A stretch of DNA of 64,000 bases from Modestobacter sp. Leaf380 (GTDB taxonomy: Bacteria; Actinomycetota; Actinomycetes; Mycobacteriales; Geodermatophilaceae): positions 62,001-126,000 of the forward strand of contig NZ_LMQC01000024.1 in assembly GCF_001424485.1 (NCBI RefSeq), written 5' to 3'. Shown here piece by piece: positions 9,365-17,436 of the stretch (within the stretch, counting starts at the first letter, position 1; each line of letters opens with the position of its first letter). The position numbers were made by a program, and so were the translations under genes. A model generated the notes under the pieces. It was not told the origin of the DNA, did not search any database, and was given only the letters and a program-made list of their open reading frames with translations.

Positions 9365-9965
9365 GTGACCGGGACTCGTGATGACGAGAAACTAGAGGCC
9401 ACTGAGAAGTGGCGCTGGCCTGGTCAGCAACGGGACAGCGCCTACCGGAGGTGGCGAGCAGAAGCCGAGCTGCGACGACGCAATCAGGCAGAGCGATGGC
9501 CGCGCGCACCGCGGCGAACCGACGTGGCTGAGGAGAATATGCGCTGCCCGGAGTGCCGGGCGGCTGCCGCTACCTGCGCGTGGTGCGGCAGCCGCATCAC
9601 TCCAAGCAGCCGCGATCCGACCCCGAAGTGGTGCTCAGCCAGCTGGCAGCTCCCTACCTGGAGTACGGTCGGACACCCGCCTTCGGACATCTGGCCATTG
9701 AGGTGGTCGAACGGCTCGTCGAGGTCCCAGCCCCCGTCACGCCTACCCTTCGAGACGGGCTGCCCTCTTCAGTAAGCCCGCCGCCCAGATCGGCGACGGC
9801 CGCATCTGCGACCGCAAGCTCGTCGCCCTCCGACGCCGACGGCGGCGGCCCGGGTCGAGACGACGTCCCTGTGTGCCTACCAGAGCGCCTACGTTCGCGA
9901 CGGATCGGTCGACGATCAACGCCAGGCACGGGCGCGACAGCATGCGGTCCTGTATCGGTCCTCAA
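9365..9965 (+). pseudogene. Frameshifted duplicate of the zinc-ribbon gene at 10,484
   Basis: One frame encodes TCAWCGSRITP...PTPKWCSAS, clearly related to TCGWCLGSITP...PVPKWCSASC in the intact gene about 1.1 kb downstream. Similarity then continues in another frame as AIEVVERLVEVPAPV, matching AVEVVERVIEVPTPP. Between the two conserved blocks the copy is one base shorter than the intact gene, so a single-base deletion near 9,650 explains the frame change. The last ligand Cys of the ribbon is also replaced (CSASW for CSASC). The downstream part, where the intact gene has its conserved C-terminal helices, is not recognisable. Confidence 0.7.
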
Positions 9966-10483
9966 TGAATTTCATGTGTCTTCGATAAAGAGCTGGCTGC
10001 TTCCGATTAATGCGCCCTGCTAGCCAGCAAGCTAGCGCCGCACGCCTGACCCGTGCTCCTCGCCTCGCCTCGTGGGCCGACCATGCTGTCAACTCGGGCG
10101 CCATCAGCGTCTCTGGCCGAGCGCCTCCTGCAACGGCCCGGTGCAGCCCGTGACAACGAATTCGGCAACCGCCTGCGCGGAGCAGGTGTGTCCGTCGTGT
10201 TGTAGGTCGCCCTGGCGGTGACGAGGGCGGCTGCCAGCGGCGGGGTGGCGAAGCCAGGCGCTAGAGGCCCACGCGGGGGTCGCGGCCGCGCTCGGCCCAC
10301 GCGCAGCTTTCGTTCCTGTCTTGCAACGGCAGCACGGATGTTCTGCCATCGTGCCCAGCCCGACGGTCAGCGCACTCCGCATCACCACCACGCCTTCGCA
10401 CAACTGGCCCACACACCTCTTGCACTTCGGGTGCGCCCACTCGTCGTGACACCTGCCAAGGCCACATGTCACCCCCGTAGGAC
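9966..10483. other. Non-coding stretch between the decayed and intact zinc-ribbon genes
   Basis: About 500 bp with no supportable gene. Open frames here have no recognisable product. Probably debris of the duplication or of an older insertion within the island. Confidence 0.4.
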
Positions 10484-11071
10484 ATGTCCACCCCCTACGC
10501 CCGCCGCCAGCAGGAACGCCGCCGCGAGCGCGAACGCCAGCGCCGGGTCGCCGACGAGCGACCGCGTCCCGCCGACCCGTCCACCCCGCCGCCGCGTGCG
10601 ACCGAGCCCGTCCCGGCCGAGCACCGTCGACGGGCAGCCACGACCTGCGGCTGGTGCCTGGGATCCATCACGCCGAAGGCGCGGGGGCCGGTGCCGAAGT
10701 GGTGCTCCGCGTCGTGTCGGCAACGGGCGTGGGAACAGAGGCGTGCCGCAGCTTCCGGTCTGAGTGCGGTCGAGGTGGTCGAGCGGGTGATCGAGGTGCC
10801 CACTCCCCCACCGCCGCGCCGAGTACCACGACACCAGGAGTGGCACGCCTGGCTCCGCGAGCTCACCCGTCAGCTCGACGATCACCTTGTGTACGGCCGC
10901 CACCTGACCGGCATCGCCAACGAGGTCCGGCTCGTCCAGCAAGCGCTCGACCATCGGGGGATGGGCAGCAGCATCCGGTGGACCGACGTCACCCCACCGG
11001 CGTTCATGGGTCCAGGTAGCAAACCCGACCCCACCCACCGACGTCACCCCCGGCGCGGTGACACCTGGTGA
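10484..11071 (+). CDS. Zinc-ribbon protein of the integrative element
   Basis: 195 aa. The N-terminal 50 residues are Arg-rich and likely disordered or nucleic-acid binding. Residues about 54-80 hold C-x2-C...C-x3-C (CGWC ... KWCSASCRQRAW), a small treble-clef/ribbon module common in actinobacterial mobile-element and regulatory proteins. A conserved helical part follows (AVEVVERVIEVP..., then REL..QLDDHL..). Its stop lies about 85 bp before the excisionase start, so it may be cotranscribed with xis and int. A DNA-binding accessory role is inference. A dead paralogue lies just upstream. Confidence 0.65.
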   Translation: MSTPYARRQQERRRERERQRRVADERPRPADPSTPPPRATEPVPAEHRRRAATTCGWCLGSITPKARGPVPKWCSASCRQRAWEQRRAAASGLSAVEVVERVIEVPTPPPPRRVPRHQEWHAWLRELTRQLDDHLVYGRHLTGIANEVRLVQQALDHRGMGSSIRWTDVTPPAFMGPGSKPDPTHRRHPRRGDTW

Positions 11072-11156
11072 ACGCGCAAGCAACCTGGTCTGGCCGACGG
11101 GCAACCGTCCCCCGGGGCGGACCGCACGGGTGCGCACCAGTGCCAGGAGGCAACCC

Positions 11157-11378
11157 GTGACCACCGCCAGGAACCGGACCGCCGACCGCCTGCACGACAT
11201 CGACAGCGCAGCCGAGTACCTCCGGTGCGGCCGGCGCCTGGTCTACCGCCTCGTCGCCGAGCGGAGGATCACCCACACGAAGGCCGGCCGCTCACTGCGC
11301 TTCTGGCAGTCCGACCTCGACGCCTACCTCGATGCGGGAACCGTCCACCCGATGGGTTCCACCTCCACCGCGGTCTGA
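11157..11378 (+). CDS. xis: Excisionase, MerR/HTH_17-type winged helix
   Basis: 73 aa when started at GTG 11,157, which has a strong AGGAGG 6 bp upstream; a longer frame begins at 11,058 but would overlap the previous gene and has no such site. DIDSAAEYLRCGRRLVYRLV...TKAGRSLRFWQSDLDAYL is the usual helix-turn-helix_17 layout of recombination directionality factors. It lies 11 bp before the integrase start, the standard xis-int order of actinobacterial integrative elements. Predicted to bind the attachment arms and favour excision. Confidence 0.85.
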   Translation: MTTARNRTADRLHDIDSAAEYLRCGRRLVYRLVAERRITHTKAGRSLRFWQSDLDAYLDAGTVHPMGSTSTAV

Positions 11379-11389
11379 CGGCCGCCGGC

Positions 11390-12550
11390 ATGGCGTCACG
11401 CGCCGGCTTCGGGGCCATCGACAAGATGGCGTCGGGCAAGTGGCGAGCCCGCTGCACCGGACCCGACGGGAAGCGCCGGTCCGCCACTTTCCCCAGCAAG
11501 TCCGACGCCCGGGTCTGGCTCGCGACCCAGCAGACCGACGCCGTCCGCCGCATGTGGCGGGCACCCGAGGGCGCTCGCCGCACGGTCGACCAGTTCGCCG
11601 GCGAGTACCTCCAGCGCCAGGATCTCCGCGACTCGACCCGGGTGCTCTACGCCAACCTGTGGCGGCTGCACCTCGCCGACCGGTGGACCGGCGTCGAGGT
11701 CGGCGACGTCACCCCGGCGATGGTGCGCACCTGGCACACCACCGCGGCCGCGACGACCGGGCCTGCCGTGCTCGCCCAGAGCTACCGCCTGCTGCGTGCC
11801 GTCCTGGGCGTCGCCGTCGCCGACGACGCCATCGCGGCCAACCCGTGCAAGTTGCGCGGGGCGTCCACGCCGAAGGCGGCCCGCCCGTCCCGGGCCCTCA
11901 CCGCCGCGGAGGCCACCGCCGTCGCCGACCACCTCGGCCAGTCATCCCGCACGGAGAGGTACAGCGCCCTGGTAATGGTCCTGACCTTCGGCGGGCTCCG
12001 CTTCGGCGAGGAGGCAGCTTTCCGCCGGTCCGACGTCCTCGAAGGCGGCAACCGGCTGCGGATCGAGCGGGCAGTCCGCTACTACGACGGTCGCTGGGTC
12101 GTCGGCGAACCCAAGACCGAGGCCGGGCACCGCACCGTCGCCCTCCCCACCAGCGTGCGCATCGCCCTGGTCCGGCACATGGACCGCTACGTGCCAGACA
12201 CCGCGGACGCCCTCGTGTTCGGCACCCGCAGCGGGACGTTCCTCAGCGCCGCCAACTTCGGGAAGACGTTCCGCCGGGCCGCGGACGCGGTCGGCCTCGG
12301 GCCTGTGCGGCCGCACGAGCTGCGGCACACCGGCGCCACGCTCGCCGCCGCAGCCGGGGCGAGCACCAAGGAGCTGATGCGCCGGCTCGGCCACGCCAGT
12401 CCCGACGCCGCGCTGATCTACCAGCACGCCAACGACGACCGCGACGCCGAGATCGCGCGCGCGCTCGAAGCGCGGATCACGCCCCCACAGCCGCCGCCCT
12501 CGATGGCACGACGGAGCAGGTCCGTGAACCGACCCGGACCAGGGCGTTAG
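11390..12550 (+). CDS. int: Tyrosine site-specific integrase
   Basis: 386 aa from ATG 11,390. Domains in order: N-terminal AP2-like arm-binding (KMASGKWRARCTGPDGK), SAM-like core-binding domain (about 70-150), catalytic domain (about 170-365). Catalytic residues are present: Arg in FGGLRFGE, Lys in GEPKTEAGHR, H-x-x-R in RPHELRHTG, His in RLGHASPD, and Tyr in ALIYQHA. The gene reads directly into the tRNA-Gly(CCC) 3' fragment 75 bp downstream, which marks that as its target. The set of catalytic residues is complete, so it may be functional. Confidence 0.93.
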   Translation: MASRAGFGAIDKMASGKWRARCTGPDGKRRSATFPSKSDARVWLATQQTDAVRRMWRAPEGARRTVDQFAGEYLQRQDLRDSTRVLYANLWRLHLADRWTGVEVGDVTPAMVRTWHTTAAATTGPAVLAQSYRLLRAVLGVAVADDAIAANPCKLRGASTPKAARPSRALTAAEATAVADHLGQSSRTERYSALVMVLTFGGLRFGEEAAFRRSDVLEGGNRLRIERAVRYYDGRWVVGEPKTEAGHRTVALPTSVRIALVRHMDRYVPDTADALVFGTRSGTFLSAANFGKTFRRAADAVGLGPVRPHELRHTGATLAAAAGASTKELMRRLGHASPDAALIYQHANDDRDAEIARALEARITPPQPPPSMARRSRSVNRPGPGR

Positions 12551-12625
12551 GTCATTCCTAGGTCACGACCGGGGTGACAAGCTAAACAGGTGCTCTGAGC
12601 TGGGCTTTCCCGTCCCGCACTAGTC

Positions 12626-12667
12626 CTTCCCAAGCTGACAGTGCGAGTTCGATTCTCGTCACCCGCT
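12626..12667 (+). other. attR: Attachment site: 3' fragment of tRNA-Gly(CCC)
   Basis: From the anticodon loop (TTCCCAA, anticodon CCC) through the anticodon-stem 3' strand, variable loop, T-arm (GCGAG-TTCGATT-CTCGT) and the acceptor 3' strand CACCCGC plus discriminator T. The 5' half is absent: the preceding bases cannot form the matching 5' strands, so this is not an intact tRNA. Crossover in the anticodon loop is typical of tyrosine integrases. Left/right naming is arbitrary. Confidence 0.85.
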
Positions 12668-12678
12668 CTACAGCAGAC

Positions 12679-12712
12679 GCCCAGGTAGACGGCGTGTCAG
12701 CTGAGCCTGGGC
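12679..12712 (+). terminator. Terminator of the original tRNA-Gly locus
   Basis: GCCCAGG ... CCTGGGC inverted repeat with a 20-nt loop, followed by CTTCGTCGTT. It starts 12 bp past the tRNA fragment and is probably the native tRNA terminator left in place when the island inserted. Confidence 0.5.
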
Positions 12713-13087
12713 CTTCGTCGTTCGGAGAGCCAACGGGGCCGCGTGCCCGCTACGTGCCCGATCCCCGCTGGGGCGTGTCCTACGGATCATGTGCGCCGCG
12801 ACCGCTGCCGGTGTCCCGAGCGGCCCAATGTGGGCGGCTGGTCAGGGACCTGCCGGAAGCGCGGACTGTCGTTCGCCATCGATGCGGGAGCAGGTGGCCA
12901 AGAGCTACTCAGGGTCGTGCAGCGAAGCGCGGTCGCGGCCTGACCGGCGCTAGACGGACGGCTTTTCGACGGCCTCTCGCTTCGCCATGGCGTCAGGGTA
13001 GGGGCGTGCCTCCTGCCCGTGGGCCACGAGCTCTTCTGCCCTGAAGGCCGTCCCCGTGTCCATGAGCGGCCCACTGAGAGACATGAG
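12713..13087. other. Gene-free stretch after the attachment site
   Basis: About 375 bp. Reading frames exist but lack family signals or start contexts. Nothing further recognised. Confidence 0.4.
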
Positions 13088-13531
13088 CTAACAGCCGCGC
13101 CAGTCGCTCTGTAGCGGAGCTGGGCGCTCCGTTGCCGGATTGGGATGCTCGGGAAAGTGCCGCCCGAAGTGCGAGTGCGCTCTGTCCTCGATGAACAGGT
13201 AGCCCCAGGTTGAGCCTCCGAGGGCGTAGCCCTCGCCCAGCGCAAGAGGGTGGTAGCCGAGAAGTGGGCCACCCGTCAACGCGATCGTCTTGACGTGCGC
13301 GTGGCCGAACTCCAGGACCGCCGCGCCATCGACGCTCTCCGCCGAGGGCGGGGCCGGCTCACACCAATCGAGAAGGCCGATGACGACGTGCACGCGCCCT
13401 TCAGGCCATACACAGAGCACCCGGCCGCACGCGTACCAACCGCCTCGTCGCAGCGGGATGGCCCAAAAGTCACCAGCCCGAAGGTGCGCTGTTGACTTGG
13501 GGATGAACGGATAACCGGGGTGCTTCGGCAC
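13088..13531 (-). CDS. Imm26-like immunity protein
   Basis: 147 aa, GTG start. The N-terminal block RAGDFWAIPLRRGGWYACGRVL matches the Imm26 pattern (G-D-x-F-A-I-P-L...G-x-x-A-x-G-x-V) found in immunity proteins of polymorphic toxin systems and in scattered orphan genes. No partner toxin is visible on either side, so it may be an orphan or a leftover of a toxin cassette. Neighbours are the tRNA-Gly attachment site and a dead integrase, consistent with traffic at this locus. The family call rests on this motif alone. Confidence 0.6.
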   Translation of the reverse strand: MPKHPGYPFIPKSTAHLRAGDFWAIPLRRGGWYACGRVLCVWPEGRVHVVIGLLDWCEPAPPSAESVDGAAVLEFGHAHVKTIALTGGPLLGYHPLALGEGYALGGSTWGYLFIEDRAHSHFGRHFPEHPNPATERPAPLQSDWRGC

Positions 13532-13616
13532 GGCTGAGGTATCGGCTCGACGGAGCTGTGTCTAAAGCCGCCTCCAGGGACGTGGGTGGTGGCGTTCAAG
13601 ATCCGCAGGAGAGGCC

Positions 13617-14230
13617 CTAGGTGCCGCACCCGTGAGCAGCCCGTTGAGGCCTGTCACGACCGCACGATCCCGCTCCGGAGTGGGTGTGCAGGTAGATGCG
13701 AGCGACCCGCGTGGACGAGGGGCCCATGCCCGTCATGACGTCCGACAGGTTCGCGCCACCGTGAGCGGTCAGGGTGTTGCCGGTGTGCCGCAGATCGTGG
13801 AAGTGCACGCTCGTCACCTGGTCGTGAGCCATCGCCGCCCGCTTGTGCTTCTGGAACCCGATCTGCCGGATGCGGACTCCAGTCGGCCCTTGAAGACGTG
13901 AGCGGCTTCGTCGACGGCGACGTAACGGCACAGGTGCTTCCGCAGGTCGGGCAGAACGGCCTCGAACAGCGCCACGGTGCGGCGGACGGCAGCGGACTTG
14001 GGCGGCCCGACGACGAACCTCCCGTGCGGCTCGCTGGCGGAGACCCGCACGTGCGCCAGCCCGGTATCGACCGCTCCCCGAGACAGCGCCGCCAGCTGGG
14101 TGGTAAGTGACCGCCGCTCGCGAGAACTCCACGGCGTTCACGATCAGCAGGGGCACGTCGCGAACCAGGTAGAAGACGCCGCGGCCCAATCTGGACTGCG
14201 CCGAACACGGGCCGGAACCAAAGTGGCGTG
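13617..14230 (-). pseudogene. Decayed tyrosine integrase
   Basis: Catalytic-domain pieces lie in different frames. One frame gives LAHVRVSASEPHGRFVVGPPKSAAVRRTVAL...HLCRYVAVDEAAHVFKG (the K-bearing hairpin region). After a shift near 13,870 another gives VHFHDLRHTGNTLTAHGGANLSDVMTGMGPSSTRVARIYLHT. After a further shift past the Tyr comes DRAVVTGLNGLL, the usual C-terminal helix. The conserved LGH/MGH His is Pro here (GMGPSS). At least two frameshifts plus a lost catalytic residue show it is dead. It is not a recent copy of the intact integrase. Confidence 0.75.
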
Positions 14231-14381
14231 AGCCATGGCCTGCGCTGACCCAGCGGCAATGCAAAGCAGACTCCCGGCACCAGCGGGTCTCACGCACGGA
14301 CCTCAGCCTCCGCTCAGAGCCCGACACGTACACCCAGGCCGCAGCCACCGGGCTGTCGTGCAACTGGTCACGATTGCCCCC

Positions 14382-15185
14382 ATGACCACGCCAGTGATCG
14401 ACCCACAGGACGTCCTACGCGGTGCGCAGCTCAAGCTGGTCCGCGCCCGAGTCCTCGTGTCCTCCTTGCTGGAGGAGATCGACCGGGTCCTCACCACCCC
14501 GACTCAGGGGTCCGCCACGCCGAACCCAGACGGCACCTTCTCCGCGTACTACCGGCCCGCCGCCGAGCCCACTCCCGTGATGAGCCTGGTGCTCGGGGAG
14601 TTCGCGCACAACGCGCGCAGCGCTCTGGACAACGTGGTGACCTCGCTCGTCGTCAGCAGCGGCGGAACCCCGAAGTCGAACCACAAGTTCCCGGTGTTCA
14701 AGACCGAGACCGCGTGGCGAGGCAAGGTCGCCACTCCCTGGCCCGGCGCCGGGCCACTGGCCGGGCTCTCACAGGAGGACTTCGACTTGATCGAGGCCGT
14801 CCAGCCGTTCCACGCCGACGAGCCCGACCGGCACCCGCTCGCGTTGCTGGCCCAGATCAACAATGCGGACAAGCACCAGATGCTGCACGCCGCGATGGCC
14901 TACACCGCGCAGGACGCCGATCAACGGGTGCTGGAAGTGGTCCCCCCACTGCCCGTTGAAATTGTCTGGACGCCCCCACGAGGGACTCTGCTCGCCGCCG
15001 GTGCCGAGGCGACCCGCTACCGGTTTACGGACTCATCACCCAGCAGCTTCGGGCTCAAGCTCAACTGGCCCTTGTCGCTGCTGTTCCGGGATCACCTGGG
15101 GCGCGACGTCTACTTCTTCGAGCTGAACGACATCTACGTCGCCGCAGCTCTGGCAGTTCGGCCGTGGCTCGACCCACCGCGATGA
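14382..15185 (+). CDS. Conserved hypothetical protein
   Basis: 267 aa from ATG 14,382; an upstream in-frame start at 14,235 would add residues of unlikely composition. Two conserved blocks, LGEFAHNARSALDNVV (about 68-83) and LALLAQINNADKHQML (about 148-163), mark a widespread uncharacterised bacterial family in which an LxNxRSALD helix is followed by an N-x-DKH motif. Mostly helical in the first half and beta-rich in the second. No function is known to me. It lies between the integrase remnant and the start of the core-like genome. There is no clear Shine-Dalgarno sequence, so translation may be leaderless. Confidence 0.7.
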   Translation: MTTPVIDPQDVLRGAQLKLVRARVLVSSLLEEIDRVLTTPTQGSATPNPDGTFSAYYRPAAEPTPVMSLVLGEFAHNARSALDNVVTSLVVSSGGTPKSNHKFPVFKTETAWRGKVATPWPGAGPLAGLSQEDFDLIEAVQPFHADEPDRHPLALLAQINNADKHQMLHAAMAYTAQDADQRVLEVVPPLPVEIVWTPPRGTLLAAGAEATRYRFTDSSPSSFGLKLNWPLSLLFRDHLGRDVYFFELNDIYVAAALAVRPWLDPPR

Positions 15186-15507
15186 CCTGAGGGCTCCTCA
15201 CCCACTCAGCTCCCCCACGTAGGCCCTCAACCGCCACGTAGAGCCCTCGTCACCCGCCTCGGGGCCCGATCACCCCAACCGGGCCACCTCGAGTCACACA
15301 GGCGCAACTCGCTCACAAGGACTTCTGAGCCCCCTGCGCTGGTCGTTACCCAGGCGCACCCACCTTCGGCCGCAGGCAGGCAGGCAGGTTGTCAGTCGGC
15401 GGGCGAAGAAGTCCGCAGAAGGAGCTGAGCGCCCTCACGCGGGTCGACGTCGACCGCGACGGCGGCGTGGTCCACGTCCGACGGTCCACCGTGCAGCTTT
15501 GTAGGCA
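15186..15507. other. Intergenic stretch with a possible gene remnant
   Basis: No gene supported. Bases about 15,430-15,490 can be read as ALTRVDVDRDGGVVHVRRSTVQL, faintly like the beta-hairpin of tyrosine integrases, but too short to call. Confidence 0.3.
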
Positions 15508-15531
15508 GGCCCCGGTCCGCCGACCGGGGCC
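15508..15531. terminator. Bidirectional-type hairpin before the FMN reductase gene
   Basis: GGCCCCGGTC CGCC GACCGGGGCC: perfect 10-bp stem with a 4-nt loop, followed by TTCGTCGT. Confidence 0.7.
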
Positions 15532-15598
15532 TTCGTCGTCCCCGGCCCGGTCGGCGTAGGTTGAGGACTCAAGCACTCACGCACCGAGGAGTCCCGTC

Positions 15599-16168
15599 GT
15601 GTCCCGTCCCGTCCTGCAGGTCATCGCCGCCAGCACCCGCCCCGGACGCAAGGGCATCGCCGTCGCCCGCTGGGTCGTGGCGCAGGCCGAGGCCCACGGC
15701 GGTTTCGACGTGGAGCTGGTCGACCTGGCCGACGCGGGCCTCCCGGTGCTGGACGAGCCGAACCACCCCCGGCTGCGGCAGTACACCCAGGACCACACCA
15801 AGGCCTGGTCGGCGACCATCGACCGCGCCGACGCGTTCGTCTTCGTCTTCCCCGAGTACAACCACTCGATGCCCGGCGGGCTGAAGAACGCGCTGGACTT
15901 CCTCTTCCACGAATGGGCCGACAAGGCCGCCGGCCTGGTCTCCTACGCCGGGGTCTCCGCCGGCACCCGGGCCGCCGCGGCCCTCAAGCCGGTGCTCGGC
16001 GCCCTGCGGATGGTCCCGGTGGTCGAAGCCGCCACCATCCCGTTCTTCACCCAGTTCATCGACGAGGACGGCGTCTTCACCGGCAACGCCGAGCTCGAGG
16101 CCGGCGCGACCGCGATGCTCGACGAGATCGCCCGGCTCACCCGCGGCCTGCAGACCGTGCGCCGCTGA
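15599..16168 (+). CDS. NAD(P)H-dependent FMN reductase
   Basis: 189 aa, GTG start. Flavodoxin-like fold of the FMN_red family: an N-terminal phosphate-binding loop (ASTRPGRKGIAVARWV, about 11-26) and the signature FPEYNHSMPGGLKNALDFL (about 82-100) that contacts FMN. Expected to use NADPH to reduce FMN, quinones or azo compounds in the cytoplasm. It is followed 14 bp later by the aminoglycoside acetyltransferase-like gene, so the two are probably cotranscribed. The strong hairpin upstream separates it from the island scar. Confidence 0.9.
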   Translation: MSRPVLQVIAASTRPGRKGIAVARWVVAQAEAHGGFDVELVDLADAGLPVLDEPNHPRLRQYTQDHTKAWSATIDRADAFVFVFPEYNHSMPGGLKNALDFLFHEWADKAAGLVSYAGVSAGTRAAAALKPVLGALRMVPVVEAATIPFFTQFIDEDGVFTGNAELEAGATAMLDEIARLTRGLQTVRR

Positions 16169-16182
16169 CCGAGGCTGTCAGG

Positions 16183-16731
16183 GTGACCCGCCCGGACCCC
16201 ACCCTGCGCACGGTGCCCACCGCCGACATCGGGCCGGCGGAGCAGGCGCGGCTGCGGGCGTTCCTGGACACCGCGTTCGCCGGCGACTTCGACGACGCGG
16301 ACTGGGGTCACGCACTGGGCGGCCTGCACGTCCTGGCCACCCGGGACGGCGAGCTGGTCGGGCACGCCGCCGTGGTCGCCCGCCAGCTCCTGACCGGGGG
16401 CACCACCCTGCGCACGGGGTACGTCGAGGCGGTCGCCGTCGCCCGCTCGGCGCGCCGGCAGGGCGTGGGCGGGGCGGTGATGGCCGAGGTCGAGCGGCTG
16501 GTCCGTGGCGGCCACGAGCTGGGCGCCCTCGCGGCCACCGAGGACGGCGCGGCGCTGTATGCCTCCCGCGGCTGGACCCGCTGGCGCGGCCCGCTCCGCT
16601 CGCTCACCCCCGAGGGCACCCGCGACGGCGACGACTCGCACGTCCACGTCCTCACCACCCCGCAGACGCCGGTGGCCCTGGACCCCGACCTGCCGCTGAT
16701 CGGCGACTGGCGGTCCGGCGACCTCTGGTGA
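16183..16731 (+). CDS. Aminoglycoside 2'-N-acetyltransferase-like GNAT enzyme
   Basis: 182 aa from GTG 16,183, almost the same length as mycobacterial AAC(2') enzymes. Family blocks I recognise: FAGDFDDADWGHALGGLHVLA (split here: GDFDDADW and LGGLHVLA), LRTGYVEAVAV with the following R-x-x-G-x-G acetyl-CoA loop (RRQGVGGAV), LGALAATEDGAALYASRGW and the C-terminal DWRSGDLW. GNAT fold, acetyl-CoA donor; family members acetylate the 2'-amino group of aminoglycosides, and in mycobacteria they are chromosomal with possible housekeeping roles. Substrate here is untested. Its likely operon partner is the upstream FMN reductase. Confidence 0.85.
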   Translation: MTRPDPTLRTVPTADIGPAEQARLRAFLDTAFAGDFDDADWGHALGGLHVLATRDGELVGHAAVVARQLLTGGTTLRTGYVEAVAVARSARRQGVGGAVMAEVERLVRGGHELGALAATEDGAALYASRGWTRWRGPLRSLTPEGTRDGDDSHVHVLTTPQTPVALDPDLPLIGDWRSGDLW

Positions 16732-16760
16732 GCAGGACCCGGCGGGGTCAGTCGACTGCG

Positions 16761-16786
16761 GAGCGTGTCGGCGCTCCGACACGCTC
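16761..16786. terminator. Hairpin after the AAC(2')-like gene
   Basis: GAGCGTGTCGG CGCT CCGACACGCTC: perfect 11-bp stem with a 4-nt loop, 29 bp after the stop. Confidence 0.75.
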
Positions 16787-16865
16787 GACACGCAGAGGAG
16801 GGACACGCGCAGCCGCCCGCATGTCGGGACTGGTCCTGGCGTGACGGACCGGTCACCATCTCCCT

Positions 16866-17384
16866 GTGAACGGAACTGACCAGTCCGCGCCTGCTCCGGC
16901 AGCCGCGGCACCTCCCCGGCCGACGACGTCCGTGGTCAGCTGCCCGACGGTCGCCACCGGACCGGCCGCGCAGGCGCCGACCGCTCCACGCCGGCCCCGG
17001 CCGTGGATCCTGGTGGTCGTCGAGGAGACCGACGCCGACCACGGCGCGCTGGTCTGGGCGCTGCGCGAGGCCGCCCGCCGGGAGGCGACCGTCGTCGCCG
17101 TCCGGGTGCTGGACGACGCCGCCGACGGGCCGCTGCTCGACGGGCTGACCCTGCCCGCCGGCGACGCGCACACCGCCGCCCTGGACGACGCGGTGCTGCG
17201 CGCGGTCGTCGAGACCGGCATCCAGGGCCGGACCCGCACCGCGGTGCTGGACCCGCACGTGTTCGCCGCCCTCACCGGCGCCGCCCGCGGCGCCGACCTG
17301 GTGCTGATGGGCGGGCGCGGCAAGACGCTGCTGCGCCGCCCCGCTCCACCCACCCACGCCCGGCTGTCCCCGCGGCGCGCCTGA
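16866..17384 (+). CDS. Short universal stress (UspA-like) protein
   Basis: 172 aa, GTG start. A Pro/Ala-rich N-terminal tail of about 45 residues precedes one Usp domain: WILVVVEETDADHGALVWALREAARREATVVAVRVLD (first strand and helix), then ADLVLMGGRGKT. Usp proteins normally continue with a G-9x-G(S/T) nucleotide loop and a final strand (APCPVLVV-like). Here the chain ends in RRPAPPTHARLSPRRA, so the final loop and strand are missing. It may be a degenerate, non-ATP-binding version. It is monocistronic, between two hairpins. Confidence 0.7.
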   Translation: MNGTDQSAPAPAAAAPPRPTTSVVSCPTVATGPAAQAPTAPRRPRPWILVVVEETDADHGALVWALREAARREATVVAVRVLDDAADGPLLDGLTLPAGDAHTAALDDAVLRAVVETGIQGRTRTAVLDPHVFAALTGAARGADLVLMGGRGKTLLRRPAPPTHARLSPRRA

Positions 17385-17395
17385 CCCCCAGACCC

Positions 17396-17420
17396 GACCG
17401 GGCCCTGCCCCTGCCCGGTC
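17396..17420. terminator. Bidirectional terminator between convergent UspA and type III PKS genes
   Basis: GACCGGGC / GCCCGGTC, 8-bp perfect stem with a 9-nt loop, in a 52-bp gap between two converging stop codons. Confidence 0.6.
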
Positions 17421-17436
17421 CCCAGCACTCCCCCGC

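Larger units (their letters stand above)
1..12667. mobile_element. Right-hand portion of a tRNA-Gly(CCC) integrated genomic island
   Basis: The right limit is set by the 3' tRNA fragment at 12,626-12,667, preceded by int, xis and the zinc-ribbon gene. Cargo is the STAND-like, beta-helix membrane and nuclease-like genes. Because the fragment is the 3' end of a plus-strand tRNA, the intact tRNA and the other attachment site should lie to the left, outside the window. No replication or transfer genes are seen in this portion, so it may be an integrative island rather than a self-transmissible element. Confidence 0.75.

Noticed and set aside
12595-12668. Intact tRNA gene
   Set aside because: Only the 3' half matches tRNA-Gly; the upstream bases cannot form the acceptor 5' strand or D-arm.
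15430-15490. Third integrase remnant
   Set aside because: Only about 20 residues of weak resemblance; cannot be separated from chance.
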